Assembly: GCA_030035585.1 (NCBI GenBank)
Contig: CM057475.1
Location: forward strand, 82,911,334-82,975,333
Direction: 5' to 3'
From: Dugong dugon
Taxonomy: Eukaryota; Chordata; Mammalia; Sirenia; Dugongidae
Length of the DNA: 64,000 nucleotides
Positions within the stretch are counted from its first letter, which is position 1. Each line of letters begins with the position of its first letter. Position numbers and translations under genes: made by a program. Positions 15,785-29,504 of the stretch are shown here, piece after piece. The notes below the pieces were generated by a model. It saw only the letters and a list, made by a program, of their open reading frames with translations. It had not been told where the DNA came from and searched no databases.

Positions 15785-16879
15785 TAAGGGGGACTGTGGG
15801 TCCTGCCCCGCTCGGTTACGATGGTGATGACAGCGGCACACCCATTCACAAGCTGTGACGTCAGGGGAGAGGGGCTTGTTGGCGCAGGCCGTAAAGGAGG
15901 CGTCCGTTTACAGCGCTCTCCTGTGAACTGCTCTATGAGAACACACACGTCCACTGTGCAGATGGTTTGTTTTTAGAGTAAAATACGTCTTCTAGAAACT
16001 CAGATCTGTTGCGAGATAAGCAATTCAGCCAGTACTCACTGAAGGTCTGCTCTGAGCAGACGGACAGACTCCTCCCCGAGGGGGTCACGCACCAGGGGTC
16101 CTCAAGAGGCGGATTAGGGGAGTGTGGGAAGGTGAAGAGGGGCTTTGTGAAGCGTGAGCATCAGACTCTTAGCTCCTCTCGCTCCCTCAGGTCTGCCCTC
16201 CTACGTGGGGTGGCGGGGGCCCCCAACCTGCCCTGCACCCAGACCTCATCGTCAACTGTGATGCCTCTCAGCTTTCAAGCTGCGCTCCTGCCTGACCACA
16301 ACCTCCTATTTTTCTGACTTTCATTCTCTTTTATTCCAACTAGCGATGTTTTGAAGCCTTAGTAAGACCCCTTCTCTGCTGCAGCATGCACTCTCTTCTC
16401 CCCCGGGGGATTGGGGGGAAGCCACCCCTACTCCCAGTCCCTCAAGAGAACCATGTGGTCTGTGCTTGATGCTCTGTCCGGGGACTCCGCTGACCACCTC
16501 GGTCCCCCCGAGGAGCTGTCAGCACCGTGCTGGTCAGTCCTGCTGTGTGTCCAAGTGCCCCTTCGCCCTGTGCCTGCCTGGGGGTATTCCCGAGCCGCCT
16601 GCGAGATCAGCAAGCCCAGCACAAGGACACACAGGGCTGTGGCTCCCGCGGGGCTGTGGCTCCTGCGAGGCTGGCATTAACTTTCCTCATGACTGTTTGC
16701 CATCATTATAATTGTGGTGGTTACACAATTCAGTTGAATTCTTTCACTCCCCGTGGTTAGAAACACGATTTCTGTGGTAAATTCTATAAGAAGGTTCATC
16801 CCGTTCTGTCTAATGCATACATTATGTGTGACTATTCTAGGCATCACCCAGGAAAGGAGACAGCCTGGAATTCTGAGGG

Positions 16880-17458
16880 TTTTCATATAACCTGGAGTAG
16901 CACAAACCTTCCGAAATTAAATAAGAAATCCAGAAGCTCTGAAACTAAAAATAGAAAAAATTTTACTTCATGAAACTGAAAAATATTTTGTGTGGCCAAA
17001 AAACACTATAATCAAAGTCAAAACATCAGGAAAAATGTGACATAGCTGTGTGACAAAAAGTTGTTATCTAGTATATAACGAATTGATTTTAAAGTATGTA
17101 CACATTGATTTTAAAAAGTCAATGAATCAATAGGAAAATGGGCAAAAGGTATGAGAGATTCACGACAAGGAAGCGCAGGTGGCCCTAGATAAATGGAGAG
17201 ACCCTCACCTCCTGTGGGGGGCGGCGGTTACCAGGTTACCAGCCGCTTACCAGTGAGGCTGGCCAGGCAGGTCGCTGTCAGCTTTGTGGAAAATATCTAT
17301 TTAAATAAAAAATACGTATTTCTTCAAACATTTTGGGGAGTTTGTCTTATAGAAATAAAAGAAATCCCAATCATCAGCATATATATGTACAAAGTTGTGC
17401 TCAGGGTTGTCTGTAGAGGCAGAAATAACTGAACACCAGAAAGCATTTGAATGTCCGT
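16880..17458 (+). mobile_element. L1 LINE fragment, sense
   Basis: A-rich sequence with L1 ORF2 3'-type blocks: ATTTTACTTCATGAAACTG, AATAGGAAAATGGGCAAAAGG and GGCAGAAATAACTGAACACC, AAGCATTTGAATGTCC. It is degraded, and an AfroSINE interrupts its right end. Confidence 0.5.
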
Positions 17459-17464
17459 AATAGA

Positions 17465-17668
17465 AACCCCACCCAAACCCTTCGCTGCCCAGTCAATTCC
17501 GACTCATAGCCACCCTACAGGACAGAGCAGAGCTACGCATTAGGATTTCCAAGGTAATCTTTGCAGAAGCAGACCACCACATCTTTCTCCCATGGAGCAG
17601 CTGGTGGGTTCGAACCAGCCACCTTTCAGTTAGCAGCCAAGCACTTAACTACCGTGCCACCAGGGGAA
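17465..17668 (-). mobile_element. AfroSINE, antisense, near full length
   Basis: Begins with the antisense 3' tail (CCCAAACCCTTCGCTGCCCAG, CCGACTCATAGCCACC) and ends with the antisense tRNA-like head (GGTGGGTTCGAACCAGCC, CAGTTAGCAGCCAAGCAC, CCACCAGGGG). The B-box GGTTCGAACC is readable on the minus strand. Confidence 0.9.
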
Positions 17669-18129
17669 AGGGGACATAGATTGTACTCTGTCCTCAAGGT
17701 GGGAGCAAACCCAGGACTGACAGAGACAGTCCTGCAGTTGGGCAGGAAGACACAAGAGGGCGCCATGGCTCCACAGATGCACCAGCAAGGGGTGGCGGGG
17801 GCTCCCGGAGATCCTGGGAGTGTGCCCTAGGGGTGCATGTTCCTCCAGGCAGGGCTGAGGCGGGGGCTGTGGCCTCATGGCTTCTGCACATGCCCAGCTT
17901 TTCCGTGGTACACAGGCGGTGGGACCCAGAGCCCTGCCTGGAGATGACAGAAGTGACCCCAGGAGCAGGCAGAGGCCCCATGCTGACCCCAAGCACGGAA
18001 ATACAGGGGTCTACTGGGTCTGGACACAGACGATGAGACTTTCGGTCATCACCAGCTTTTTAAAAGGCCTTGAATGTTTGTTTCATGGTTCTCTGATAAC
18101 AGCAGCTCTGCAGTGCACATGGACTTCCT

Positions 18130-18243
18130 CATCAGAAGACCAATACCTGCATGTATGACGCCTCACACAGAAGCCTGGTGGGAGAACACCCGCGTGTGTG
18201 ACGCCTCACACAGAAGCCTGGCGGGAGAACACCACCCGCGCCA
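18130..18243. repeat. Short tandem repeat, about 44 bp, 2.5 copies
   Basis: The unit TGACGCCTCACACAGAAGCC TGGYGGGAGAACACC is repeated around 18157, 18200 and, more weakly, 18243. Confidence 0.8.
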
Positions 18244-18386
18244 TGACACCTCACAGAGAACTTGGCTGGAGCTGCTGTGTCTCGTTGCGTCTCTGCGCTA
18301 ACCTTTGGCCTTCTCCCCAGGGAACTGGGTGTTTGGATAAGTTTACCTTCTGGGGAGCCAGCTTTCCAGATAACATACCTGTAAGA

Positions 18387-18595
18387 AGAGTCCCTGGGTA
18401 GCACAACTGGTTAAGCGCTCGACTACTAGCTGAAAGGTTGGTGGTTCCAAACCACGCAGAGGTGCCTCAGAAGATAGGCCTGGCAATCTCCTTCTGAATG
18501 GTCACAGCCTTGAAAGCCCCATGGAGCAGTTCTACTCTGCACACATGGGGTCACCATAAGTTGTAATCCACTCCATGGCAACTAACAAGGACAAT
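18387..18595 (+). mobile_element. AfroSINE, full length
   Basis: Starts at AGAGTCCCTGGGTAGCAC, with the A-box-like TGGTTAAGCGCTCGAC and B-box-like GGTGGTTCCAAACC, then the core GCCTGGCAATCTCC and the tail TTGTAATCCACTCCATGGCA followed by ACTAACAAGGACAA. This is the standard AfroSINE layout of a tRNA-like head with an RTE-like tail. Confidence 0.9.
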
Positions 18596-18874
18596 AATGT
18601 ATTTTTTTAAATAAAGTTAAAATTCTAGCTTTAAATGGAAACCTAAAAACCCCACCTGCTGGATCTAGGTTCGTCCTTTTCTTTCGTCGGAACAATCTTT
18701 AGAAACCGTGATTAACTGAAGGTGCTACAGGGCAGTTGGCAGCGTTTAGTTCTGCTGTGTCCTCAGCCCTAGGCAGGCCCCTGGGGTTATAGGAGAGGTA
18801 AGTCCCTGGTTCCTGCTCCCTTTCTCCGCCCTCTTTCCCTACCCCTTCCATTAAGCACCTTCTAAGTATCAGGT

Positions 18875-20257
18875 TGCCAAGAAATTTGGAAGACAGCTAC
18901 CTGGCCAACTGACTGGAAGAGATTCATATTTACGCCCATTCCCAAGAAAGGTGATCCAAGCAAATGTGGAAATTATCGAACAATATCATTAATGTCACAT
19001 CCAAGCAAAATTTTGCTGAAGATCATTCAAAAGCAGCTGCAGCAGTATGTCGACAGGAAACTGCCAGAAATTCAGGCCAGATTCAGAAGAGGATGTGGAA
19101 CCAGGAATATCATTGCTGATGTCAGATGGATCCTGGCTGAAAGCAGAGAATACCAGAAGGATGTTTACCCGTGTTTTATTGACTATGCAAAGGCATTCGA
19201 CTGTGTGGATCATAACAAATTATGGATAACATTGTGAATAATGGGAGTTCCAGAAGACTTAATTGTGCTCATGAGGAACCTGTACATAGATCAAAAGGCA
19301 GTCGTTCAGACAGAACAAGGGGATACTGCGTGGTTTAAAGTCAGGAAAGGTGTGCGTCAAGGTTACATCCTTTCACCGTACCTATTCAATCTGTATGCTG
19401 AGCAGATAATCCGAGAAGCTGGACTATATGAAGAAGAACGGGGCATCAGGATTGGAGAAAGACTCTTCTAACAACCTGCGTTATGCAGATGACACAACCT
19501 TGCCTGCTGAAAGTGAAGAGGACTTGAAGCACTTACTGATGGAGATCAAAGACCATAGCCTTCAGTATGGACTACACCTCAACATAAAGAAAACAAAAAT
19601 CCTCACAACTGGACCAATAAGCAACGTCATGATAAACGGGGAAAAGATTGAAGTTGTCAAGGATTTCATTTTACTTGGATCCACAATCAACAACCATGGA
19701 AGCAGCAGTCAAGAAATCAAAAGATGCATTGCATTGGGCAAATCTGCTGCCAAAGACCTCTTTAAAGTGTTGAAAAGCAAAGATGTCGCCTTGAAGACTA
19801 AGGTGCATCTGACCCAAGCCATGGTGTTTTCAGTTGCATCATATGCATGTGAAAGCTGGACAAGGAAGACCGAAGAAGAGTTGACCCCTTCGAGTTGTGG
19901 TGTTGGAGAAGAATATCGAATATACCATGGACTGCCAAAAGAATGAACAAATCTGTGTTGGAAGAAGTACAACCAGAATGGTCCTTAGCAGCAAGGATGG
20001 CAAGACTACATCTTACATACTTTGGGCATGTTATCAGGGGGGACTAGTCCCTAGAGAAGGACATCATGCTTGGTAAAGTAGAGGGTCAGAGAAAAAGAGG
20101 AAGACCCTCGATGAGATGGATTGCCACAGTGGCTGCAACAGTGGGCTCAAGCGTAACAATGATTGTGAGCATGGCGCAGGACCGGGCAGTGTTTTGTCCT
20201 GTGGTGCATGGGGTCATATGAGTTGGAACTGACTCGACAGCACCTAACAAAAACAAC
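18875..20257 (+). mobile_element. RTE-type LINE, 5'-truncated, broken
   Basis: Encodes the reverse-transcriptase half of an RTE (BovB-related) polymerase. Recognisable blocks are FRRGCGTRNIIADVRWI, then the catalytic-site block IDYAKAFDCVDHNKLW, then VRKGVRQGYILSPYLFNLYA, and YADDTTLPAESEEDL carrying the Asp-Asp pair. The frame is broken by a TGA stop at 19235-19237 and by a shift near 19450, so it is dead. The 3' end carries the ACTCGACAGCACCTAACA tail shared with AfroSINEs. It is flanked by AAGTATCAGGT at 18864-18874 and 20258-20268, a likely target-site duplication. The endonuclease half is missing. Lineages of this kind are thought to mobilise AfroSINEs. Confidence 0.88.
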
Positions 20258-20268
20258 AAGTATCAGGT

Positions 20269-20415
20269 GGCAGAGTGGTTCAGTGCTCGGCTGCTAACCA
20301 AACGGCCGGCAGTTCAAATCCTCCTGCTGTTCCTTGGAAACCCTATAGGGCGGTTCTACTCTGTCCTATAGGGCCGCTATGGGTCAGAATCGACTCAACA
20401 GCGACAGGGTTTGGT
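20269..20415 (+). mobile_element. AfroSINE, variant with short core
   Basis: Lies immediately 3' of the RTE element, starting after its target duplication: GGCAGAGTGGTTCAGTGCTCG, TTCAAATCCTCCTGC, CCTTGGAAACCCTATAGGGC, tail CGACTCAACAGCGACAGGG. It is followed by a further copy of the target, TCTAAGTATCAGGT (20416-20429). Confidence 0.85.
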
Positions 20416-20431
20416 TCTAAGTATCAGGTGG

Positions 20432-20750
20432 GACAGTGGTGGTTTAGTGGTAGAGTTATCGCCTCCCACACAGGAGACCTGGGTTCAATTCCCCATGAAC
20501 ACACCTCATGCGCGACCACCACCCATCTGTCAGTGGAGGCTTGCGTGTTGCTGTGATGCTGAATAGGTTTTGGTGGCGCTTCCAGACCAAGACTAGGAAG
20601 AAAGGCCTGGGGATCTACTTCCTATAATCAGCCAATGAAAACCCTGTGAATCACAGTGGTCCAATCCGCAGCCAAATGGGGATGGTGCACCATTTTGTTC
20701 TGTTGTACATGTGATCACCATGAGTCAGGGCGGACTCAACAGCAAGGAAC
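20432..20750 (+). mobile_element. SINE with tRNA-Gly-like head and RTE-like tail
   Basis: The head contains GTGGTTTAGTGGTAGAGTTA, an A-box close to that of tRNA-Gly/Glu, and 35 bases later GGGTTCAATTCC, a canonical B-box. The anticodon-side sequence CTCCCACACAGGAGACC resembles tRNA-Gly(CCC/GCC) stems. The 3' part has AGGCCTGGGGATCTACTTCC, CACCATGAGTCAGGGCGGAC and CAACAGCAAGGAACAA, the tail type of AfroSINE and RTE. It is therefore a different head on a related tail. It is not a functional tRNA gene, because the acceptor stem is not paired. Confidence 0.75.
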
Positions 20751-20765
20751 AAGTGTCAAGCAGTT

Positions 20766-20962
20766 AACAAGTGTTCAACAGTTAACGTGCTTGGCAGCCA
20801 ACGAAAGGTTGGAGGTTCCGTTCCACCTCGAGGTGCCTCAGAAAAAAGACCTGGCAATCTACTTCTGAAAGATCAGCCTGGGAAAACCCTATGGAGCACA
20901 TTTCTACTCTGACACTACTCCTGGGCTTGCCAGGAGTTGGGGTCGACTTATCTAAACCAGGA
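20766..20962 (+). mobile_element. AfroSINE, degraded head
   Basis: TTAACGTGCTTGGCAGCCAACG, GGAGGTTCCGTTCCACC, GACCTGGCAATCTACTTC, TATGGAGCACATTTCTAC and GGGGTCGACTTATC follow the AfroSINE order. It is the fourth element in an uninterrupted run starting at 18864. Confidence 0.85.
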
Positions 20963-21705
20963 TTTCTCACTAGAGACAGTACTGAAACTGTTGTGACCCT
21001 GAAGATTTAAGGAATCGGGTGTGCTTTCCAAAATAAACGGAAACACTCTGTGATTCTTACAGAGACCTTCCAGAAAAGAGATGAGCCTCCAGCATATTCT
21101 CTTCCTCTGTGGCCCTTTGCTAGCCCATCAGCACACTTGACTCCCACTGCCACTTGCATGTCCAGTAGAAACCCGTAAACATCAGGCTTAGCCAGACAGC
21201 ACTGCCGTGAGAAGGTTTAAGATAACATCATTTAAGAGATACTTGAAAATAGAAGTGGGCTGTTGACATGTTTTGGATTTGCCATCTGTTCTCTTCGGCC
21301 CCTGAACGTGTGGGATCCATGTTCAGACAGTCGAGTGGCTGCTTCTTATGTTTCGGGGAGGAGCGGGGACAGTTAATGGAGCGGAAGGGAACTTCAACAG
21401 TATTCAGTTGCAGTGGTCAGTGGTCTTTATCCAAAAACCAACCCTAAACTATTCCTCGTAAGTTCTCTAAGTGTATTTGTACCCATTCATTCTGTCATGG
21501 ATCCAAGACCAGTGGACTGATAACGAGGTTTTCCAAGTGTCAGTGTGTCCTGCTTTTCTCGCTTTGTCAGTGAGGTATCCGCATGTGTGCATGCCGTGAA
21601 AGTCACCAACGTCACTGATGTTGCCATGCGTGAAAGCCCTCTCAGATGGGCAGGTGTGAAAGCTCTGCTTCCTGGGGCTCCTGAAAACATCTTGTATTTT
21701 CCTAG

Positions 21706-21834
<129 letters not shown>

Positions 21835-21844
21835 TGATTCCTCC

Positions 21845-22022
21845 AGGGCTTGGTCCCACCGTGTGGGGCCGGGAGTAACTGGGTAACAACAGGGCTTCAT
21901 CCCGCTGTGCAGGGGCTGAGGGTACCTGGGTAACAACAGGGCTTGGTCCCACCATGCAGGGCCGGGGTAAACGGGTGACAGGGCTTGGCCCTGCCGTGTG
22001 GGGCTGGGGTAACGTGGTGAGC
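21845..22022. repeat. About 43-bp tandem repeat, 4 copies
   Basis: The unit is close to CAGGGCTTGGTCCCACCATG CAGGGCCGGGGTAACTGGGTAA. The copies differ by small indels and begin near 21846, 21890, 21937 and 21978. Confidence 0.8.
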
Positions 22023-23229
22023 AGAAAGATGGTCACTGCCCACAGAGGCTCACGCAGCTGACCAGCTGCATCCCCTGCACTGTCTGGACTGGTGTAGGCC
22101 TCCCCGCGGGGTGCTCCAGGCATTGGCGTGAGGCACAGTGGTCAGCTGCCTCAGCTGCCCCATGTCCCTCTCCCCAGACGTTCTTGGTTCCAACCCACTC
22201 CTCTGCCAGCTCTCCCAGGAGCTCACCACTGTGGCTGTGTGCTCAGGCCCCTCTGGCACTCGGCCGCCATGAGGACATCCATGTGTGCATGCAGGGTGGC
22301 TTCTGAGACATGAGGCCTGTGTGTCACAGTGCCCTAGGGTCAGTGACCTGCCCCGTGCCCGCCTCTCTCCTGCCTCAACGCCCAGTCCCCTCTGTTTGAT
22401 GTCATCACACATCTGCCACACAGAGGCTGTGACGTCGGCAGGGCTCTCCCCTACCTGTGCCCAGGTGTGATACCCCATGTTCTGGGCTACACCTGTCTCC
22501 ACTCCCACCCCAGGCAGTCCAGCATGCAGTGACCCAGCTCCAGATCCCAGCCTGGGGCTCTGTCTCCGGCCGTCCATCCAAGACCAGGACTTGGGTGTGG
22601 GCAGTTGTCTGGGGTCGGCCAGAGGAGAAAGGAAGTGGGATGGGGAGGGTCCTGCCAGCAAGGGTATGAGAACAAGGGGGCAGAGTGGAGCAGGCATGTC
22701 CACAGGCCTCCACAGAGGGGCCCCCTGACCAAGGGTGGACCCTGGAGGTGTCACTCCCTGACCCTGGTGGCCTACCCCGCCCTGACGTCTGCAAGCCCCC
22801 GGGGTGCAGCACTGCAGGGGAAGCAGGCTCAGACTCAAGGGGCCTCAGGGTCAGGAGGCAGCATCTTCGCCAGGCGTTGGGGATGTGCCATCCAACCCGT
22901 GAGCTGAGGAGGAGGGGGTGGTCAGCCGTGGCTGGGGAGAAGAGGGAGCCTTCTAGGCCATTCCAGGTCATTCCAGGCCACAGCACCACCAACCCAGAGA
23001 GGAGAGAGGGTGTGGATGTCCATGGGAGCTCTGAGGGCCCAGCAGGCTGGGCAGGGCCATGGCTGAGGCCCCACGTGACACTGATGAATGAACGTCAACG
23101 TGGAAAGATGGTCCTGACTGCAGGGCAGAGAGCAGCCAAGAGGGGCAGGGCCAGGACAGCGAGCATAAGAGATGGCCAGCGTGAAAAATGGTGTGATGGC
23201 GTCAGACCTCATAGAACTTCAGGAGGGGG

Positions 23230-24140
23230 AAGAGGGAGAGAATCACCATCAGCATCAGCCCAAGGCCCATTCCTATGAGGAGGAGGTCAAACCTACCTCC
23301 ACCAGTTCTGACACCAGCTGTCCCTCCCATGGCACTCTTCTTTCTGCTGGGTTCAATAATTCATTGCAATGGCCACACAGAACTCACAGACCATACTGAT
23401 AGTTATGGGGTTTATTAGGGAAGCAACAGGTTACATTTCAGGATCAGGGATGACTCAGGATACAGTTCTTCAATGAGGACAGCTTCTCAGCCATACCCAA
23501 AGGCAGGCCTCTCTCTAGGCCCCTTGGCCCAGCCTCTGCCCTGTTTGGGCAAGTGTTACAAAGCTCTTTAGCTCCCCCCAGTAAGTGCCCAGAGGCTTCC
23601 CACTTTGCCAATAAGCCTTGGCCCAAAGGCACTCAGCTCTCTTGCTCCTGGGTCAGCACACCCACTATAGCTGCTTTGCTCTGTGGGCCGGGAAGCACAC
23701 CATGCCATCTCTCGATGATCTGGTTCTGCTGCCACCATTTCTCTGCTGCTGGACTCTGTCATGCTTGCTGCCGCTTCTCGCCATCTCCTGACATCTCTGG
23801 TGTTACAGCTTTCTCTGTCTCCTGGGTCTAGGAGTTTCTCAGCTCAGGGACCCCAGGTCCCCAAGACACTCTCTGCTCCTGGATCTTCTTTCTTGATGGT
23901 AGTGAAGTCCCCTCCCCGCTTCTGGGATTGGCTCATTTTAAGCCTAGAGGGATGGCACAACTGACTAATCCCCTTGTAAGGTTCCATACACCTTATCTGC
24001 ACGGTCCTACCCCCACAAGGGTTCCATGCACCTTATTTGCATTGTTAGCAAGCTGTCCAATCCCCTTGGTAGGCCACAAGCACCTTATTTGCATAGTCCT
24101 ACCCAATCATTTTGTGGGAGTCACAAAACCATAAATAACT
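23230..24140 (-). mobile_element. Probable LTR, antisense, family unassigned
   Basis: GGGTTCAATAATTCATTGCAATGG, GAACTCACAGACCATACTG and GGGGTTTATTAGGGAAGCAAC resemble the antisense layout of an ERV LTR (TTTATT as complement of AATAAA). The right part contains three spaced copies of a GCACCTTATTTGCA-type motif near 23990, 24030 and 24083. I cannot name the family. Confidence 0.4.
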
Positions 24141-24616
24141 AGAAGGGCCATGTTAAGTAATTCACTGCACCGCTGCCAGAATCCAGGAGGTACGTGAGGT
24201 CGGCTGGCCAGGGCTCGGGACTTGTTAGCAGTGTTGAGTGAGGGAGACAGGGCTCCAATGGACGGCGTGGGGCCAGGCAACAGGGCAGGGGGATGGTGGA
24301 GCAGGAGCACTGGGAGGGAGCAGGAGCTGCGTACAGTAACCAGAGCAAGGCAGTGCAGATGGGCAGAGCCCAAGGAGAACTGGCCCAGGCGAGAGGGTGT
24401 GAGGGTGGGCCAAGGGGTGCCTCCAGAGCGGGGCGCCTGGCAGCTGGGAGGAGCCGTGAGCATACACTAGGCAGGTGCTGGGAGGGAAGAGGACATGGTA
24501 GGCACGGAGGTGAGGGGGGAGCAGGTGGAGGAGGGGCAGCACAGCCAGGGCAGATGCAGCGGGGCTGGAAGGCAGGAGGGGAGCACTAGTGGAGAGGAGA
24601 GGCGGAAAATAGGCGG

Positions 24617-25133
24617 GTAGGAGGGCAACTGGTGGGTCAGCCAGCAAAGCAGGCAGGTGGGTAGGAGGGCAGCTGGTGGGTCAGCCAGCAAAGCAGGCAG
24701 GTGGGTAGGAGGGCAGCTGGTGGGTCAGCCGGCAAAGCAGGCGGGCGGGCAGGCGGGTAGGAGGGCAGCTGGTGGGTCAGCCGGTAAAGCAGGCAGGCGG
24801 GTAGGAGGGCAGCTGGTGGGTCAGCCGGCAAAGCAGGCGGGCGGGCAGGCGGGTAGGAGGGCAGCTGGTGGGTCAGCCGGCAAAGCAGGCAGGCGGGTAG
24901 GAGGGCAGCTGGTGGGTCAGCCGGCAAAGCAGGCGGGCGGGTAGGAGGGCAGCTGGTGGGTCAGCCGGCAAAGCAGGCGGGTAGGAGGGCAGCTGGTGGG
25001 TCAGCCGGCAAAGCAGGCAGGCGGGTAGGAGGGCAGCTGGTGGGTCAGCCGACAGCAGGCGGGCAGGCAGGTGGGTAGGAGGGCAACCGGTGGCTCAGCC
25101 GGCAAAGCAGGTGGGCAGGCAGGTGGGCACCAA
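24617..25133. repeat. 44-bp VNTR, about 12 copies
   Basis: The unit begins GTAGGAGGGCAGCTGGTGGG and continues TCAGCCGGCAAAGCAGGC plus GGGCG/GGCAG filler. Unit starts are at 24617, 24661, 24705, 24757, 24801, 24853, 24897, 24941, 24981, 25025 and 25075. Most spacings are 44, but 40, 50 and 52 also occur, because the short GGCG/GGCA quartets expand or contract. All six frames stay open, so the proline/alanine-rich minus-strand frame and the glycine-rich plus-strand frame are by-products. Confidence 0.95.
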
Positions 25134-25973
25134 GTGAGGCTGGGGGATTTCGTGATCACAGGGACAAAGGAGAACCTGCGCCACGAGGTGTCTTCCCAGG
25201 GGGGACATTTAAGGAGGGTCGGGGACGCCTCGTCACAGCAGCAATGAGAACTGTGCTGTGAGCTGCCGCCAGCAGGGGGCACCAAGCGGCCTCCACTGGC
25301 TCTGAAGAACAGGAACATGGTGGTGACCCCCTCGCAGCAGACCAATCCTGGGAGGACCTGGCCCTGGACGCCCGTGGCCACTCAGCCTGCAGCCTGACGC
25401 ACTGCTCACAGCTGCTTCCGCGTGCTGGAGGCCACGTGCAATCAGGAGAACTGGGCAGGGTGTTGGGGCCTGAGGATGTGCAGCAGAGGGCGTGTTCTGT
25501 GCCTGGAGGACGCAGCCCTCTCTGATGACCCTCAGATCAACTTACGTCACAGCTATGTGGAAACGGCTGAGTGAAAACTGGCAGCACTCGAGTTTTGTGC
25601 CATCCTCCAGGAACCCTGAAGGGTCCTCCATGGCTTCTAGAACCCAGGCAGACCACAAGTGCCCACCACACTGACGCTGCCCAGTGTCCACGATTCTAGA
25701 ATTTGGGGTCTGGAAGCTTGGAAAACACACACCTCTCGTTGAGGCCTGCATTCTGAGCGTGGAGGAGGCCATGCTGCCTTTCCAGCAAAACCAAACCTGG
25801 CTGCTGGGGCGGGGCAGGCCTCTAGGGGTAGGAGTGGGGGGTCAGAACTGGGTTCTGGTTAGGTATCGCTGGCCTCCACAGCTCCCCCTATAACCTGTGA
25901 CTGCAGGCAGACGGCTGCCTCTCGGCAACACACATGGGACCTGAGCAGTAGTCTCTGTCTAATGGCCCAGGCC

Positions 25974-26124
25974 CAAAAAAAAAACAAACCAAACTCGTTG
26001 CTGTTGAGGGAATTCTGACTCATGGCGACCCTGTAGAACAGAGCAGAACTGCCCCATAGAGAATCCAGGGAGCACCTGGTGGATTCGAACTGCCGGCCTT
26101 TTGGTGACCAGCCGTAGCGTCCCA
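25974..26124 (-). mobile_element. AfroSINE, antisense
   Basis: Starts with an A-run and ACAAACCAAACTCGTTGCTG, then TGACTCATGGCGACCCTG, AGAACTGCCCCATAGAG and GTGGATTCGAACTGCCGGCC (antisense B-box). The head is nearly complete to about 26124. Confidence 0.88.
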
Positions 26125-26645
26125 GGCCGTTATGTTTAAAACCAAAGAATACCAATCCTAAAGTCCCGGCCCCAGTACTGGCAGGACTGATGTGTTTAAA
26201 ATTTTAATGTAATCAAATTTCCTGTTCCTCTGTTTCAGAATTTATTAAAACCATGTATTTTATATGAAAACAAAAACTTGCTGTTCGCCTTCATGTGGCT
26301 CAAAATGTGCCAACTTATAAGTGTGTAAAATCGTAAATGAATTTAGAAATTTTTAAGAGTGCGTCTGTGTTCGAAGCCTTCAAATTAGTGAAGAATTGGG
26401 GGAGGTAGGCCCAGCCCACGTGAGTTTGCCTGGAGGGGATGGGCCACGGGGCGTCTTGCCACTGGGGTCTGGGAAGCAAGGTTCTTGAAGGGCCCGGGGG
26501 TGGCTGACACACTCCTGCCGTGGCACCAGGGTCTCTAGGGCCACCGTTGGTCTAGGGAGAAGGCAGCGTCTTCAGCTCTGCTGGACAAGAACTTGCCAGA
26601 CTAGATTCCCTGTGTAAACCCCTCTCCCTCTGCCTTGGCCCACAG

Positions 26646-26775
26646 GGCCCCCCTGGGCAGGGACCTGGAGGAGCAGATCAAGCAGCACATTCAGCAAATT
26701 CATGAGAGAAGGAAGCACTTTGGAGGGGCAGCACCGCTGGAGGAGCTGCAGGCAGCCATGCGGGACCTGGAGGTG
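26646..26775 (+). CDS. LRRC27: LRRC27 exon, second coiled-coil segment
   Basis: The acceptor CCTTGGCCCACAG ends at 26645; the donor GTGAGT starts at 26776. After completing an Arg codon it encodes APLGRDLEEQIKQHIQQIHE then RRKHFGGAAPLEELQAAMRD and LEV, matching human [37 protein letters not shown]. It is a charged amphipathic helix with a short glycine break. It ends in phase 0. Confidence 0.93.
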
Positions 26776-29318
<2,543 letters not shown>

Positions 29319-29498
29319 GACTCTGAAACTGTTTGCCAATACTAATGACAACGTATCAGTTGTACTGACGGAAACAGCTTCAGGCCCGAGGAGTTGGTTC
29401 AGCACGTTTTCTTCCTTAGGTGTCATCTTGTGTGCTGGAGGGGGATACTGGGATTTGATGTTAATATGATTTATTTCACAGACAGCCTCTTGTTTTTC

Positions 29499-29504
29499 AA
29501 TAAA
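29499..29504 (+). terminator. LRRC27: LRRC27 poly(A) signal
   Basis: AATAAA 181 bases after the stop, followed by a T/GT-rich stretch (ATGTTGCTTTTTTCG). It is the first canonical signal after the stop codon. Confidence 0.7.

Noticed and set aside
20432-20520. A functional tRNA-Gly gene
   Set aside because: A- and B-boxes are good but the acceptor stem does not pair and SINE sequence continues directly; it is the SINE head.
24637-24927. Proline/leucine-rich minus-strand repeat protein
   Set aside because: It is entirely the 44-bp VNTR read in one frame; repeats with unit lengths of 44 and 52 also shift the frame between units.
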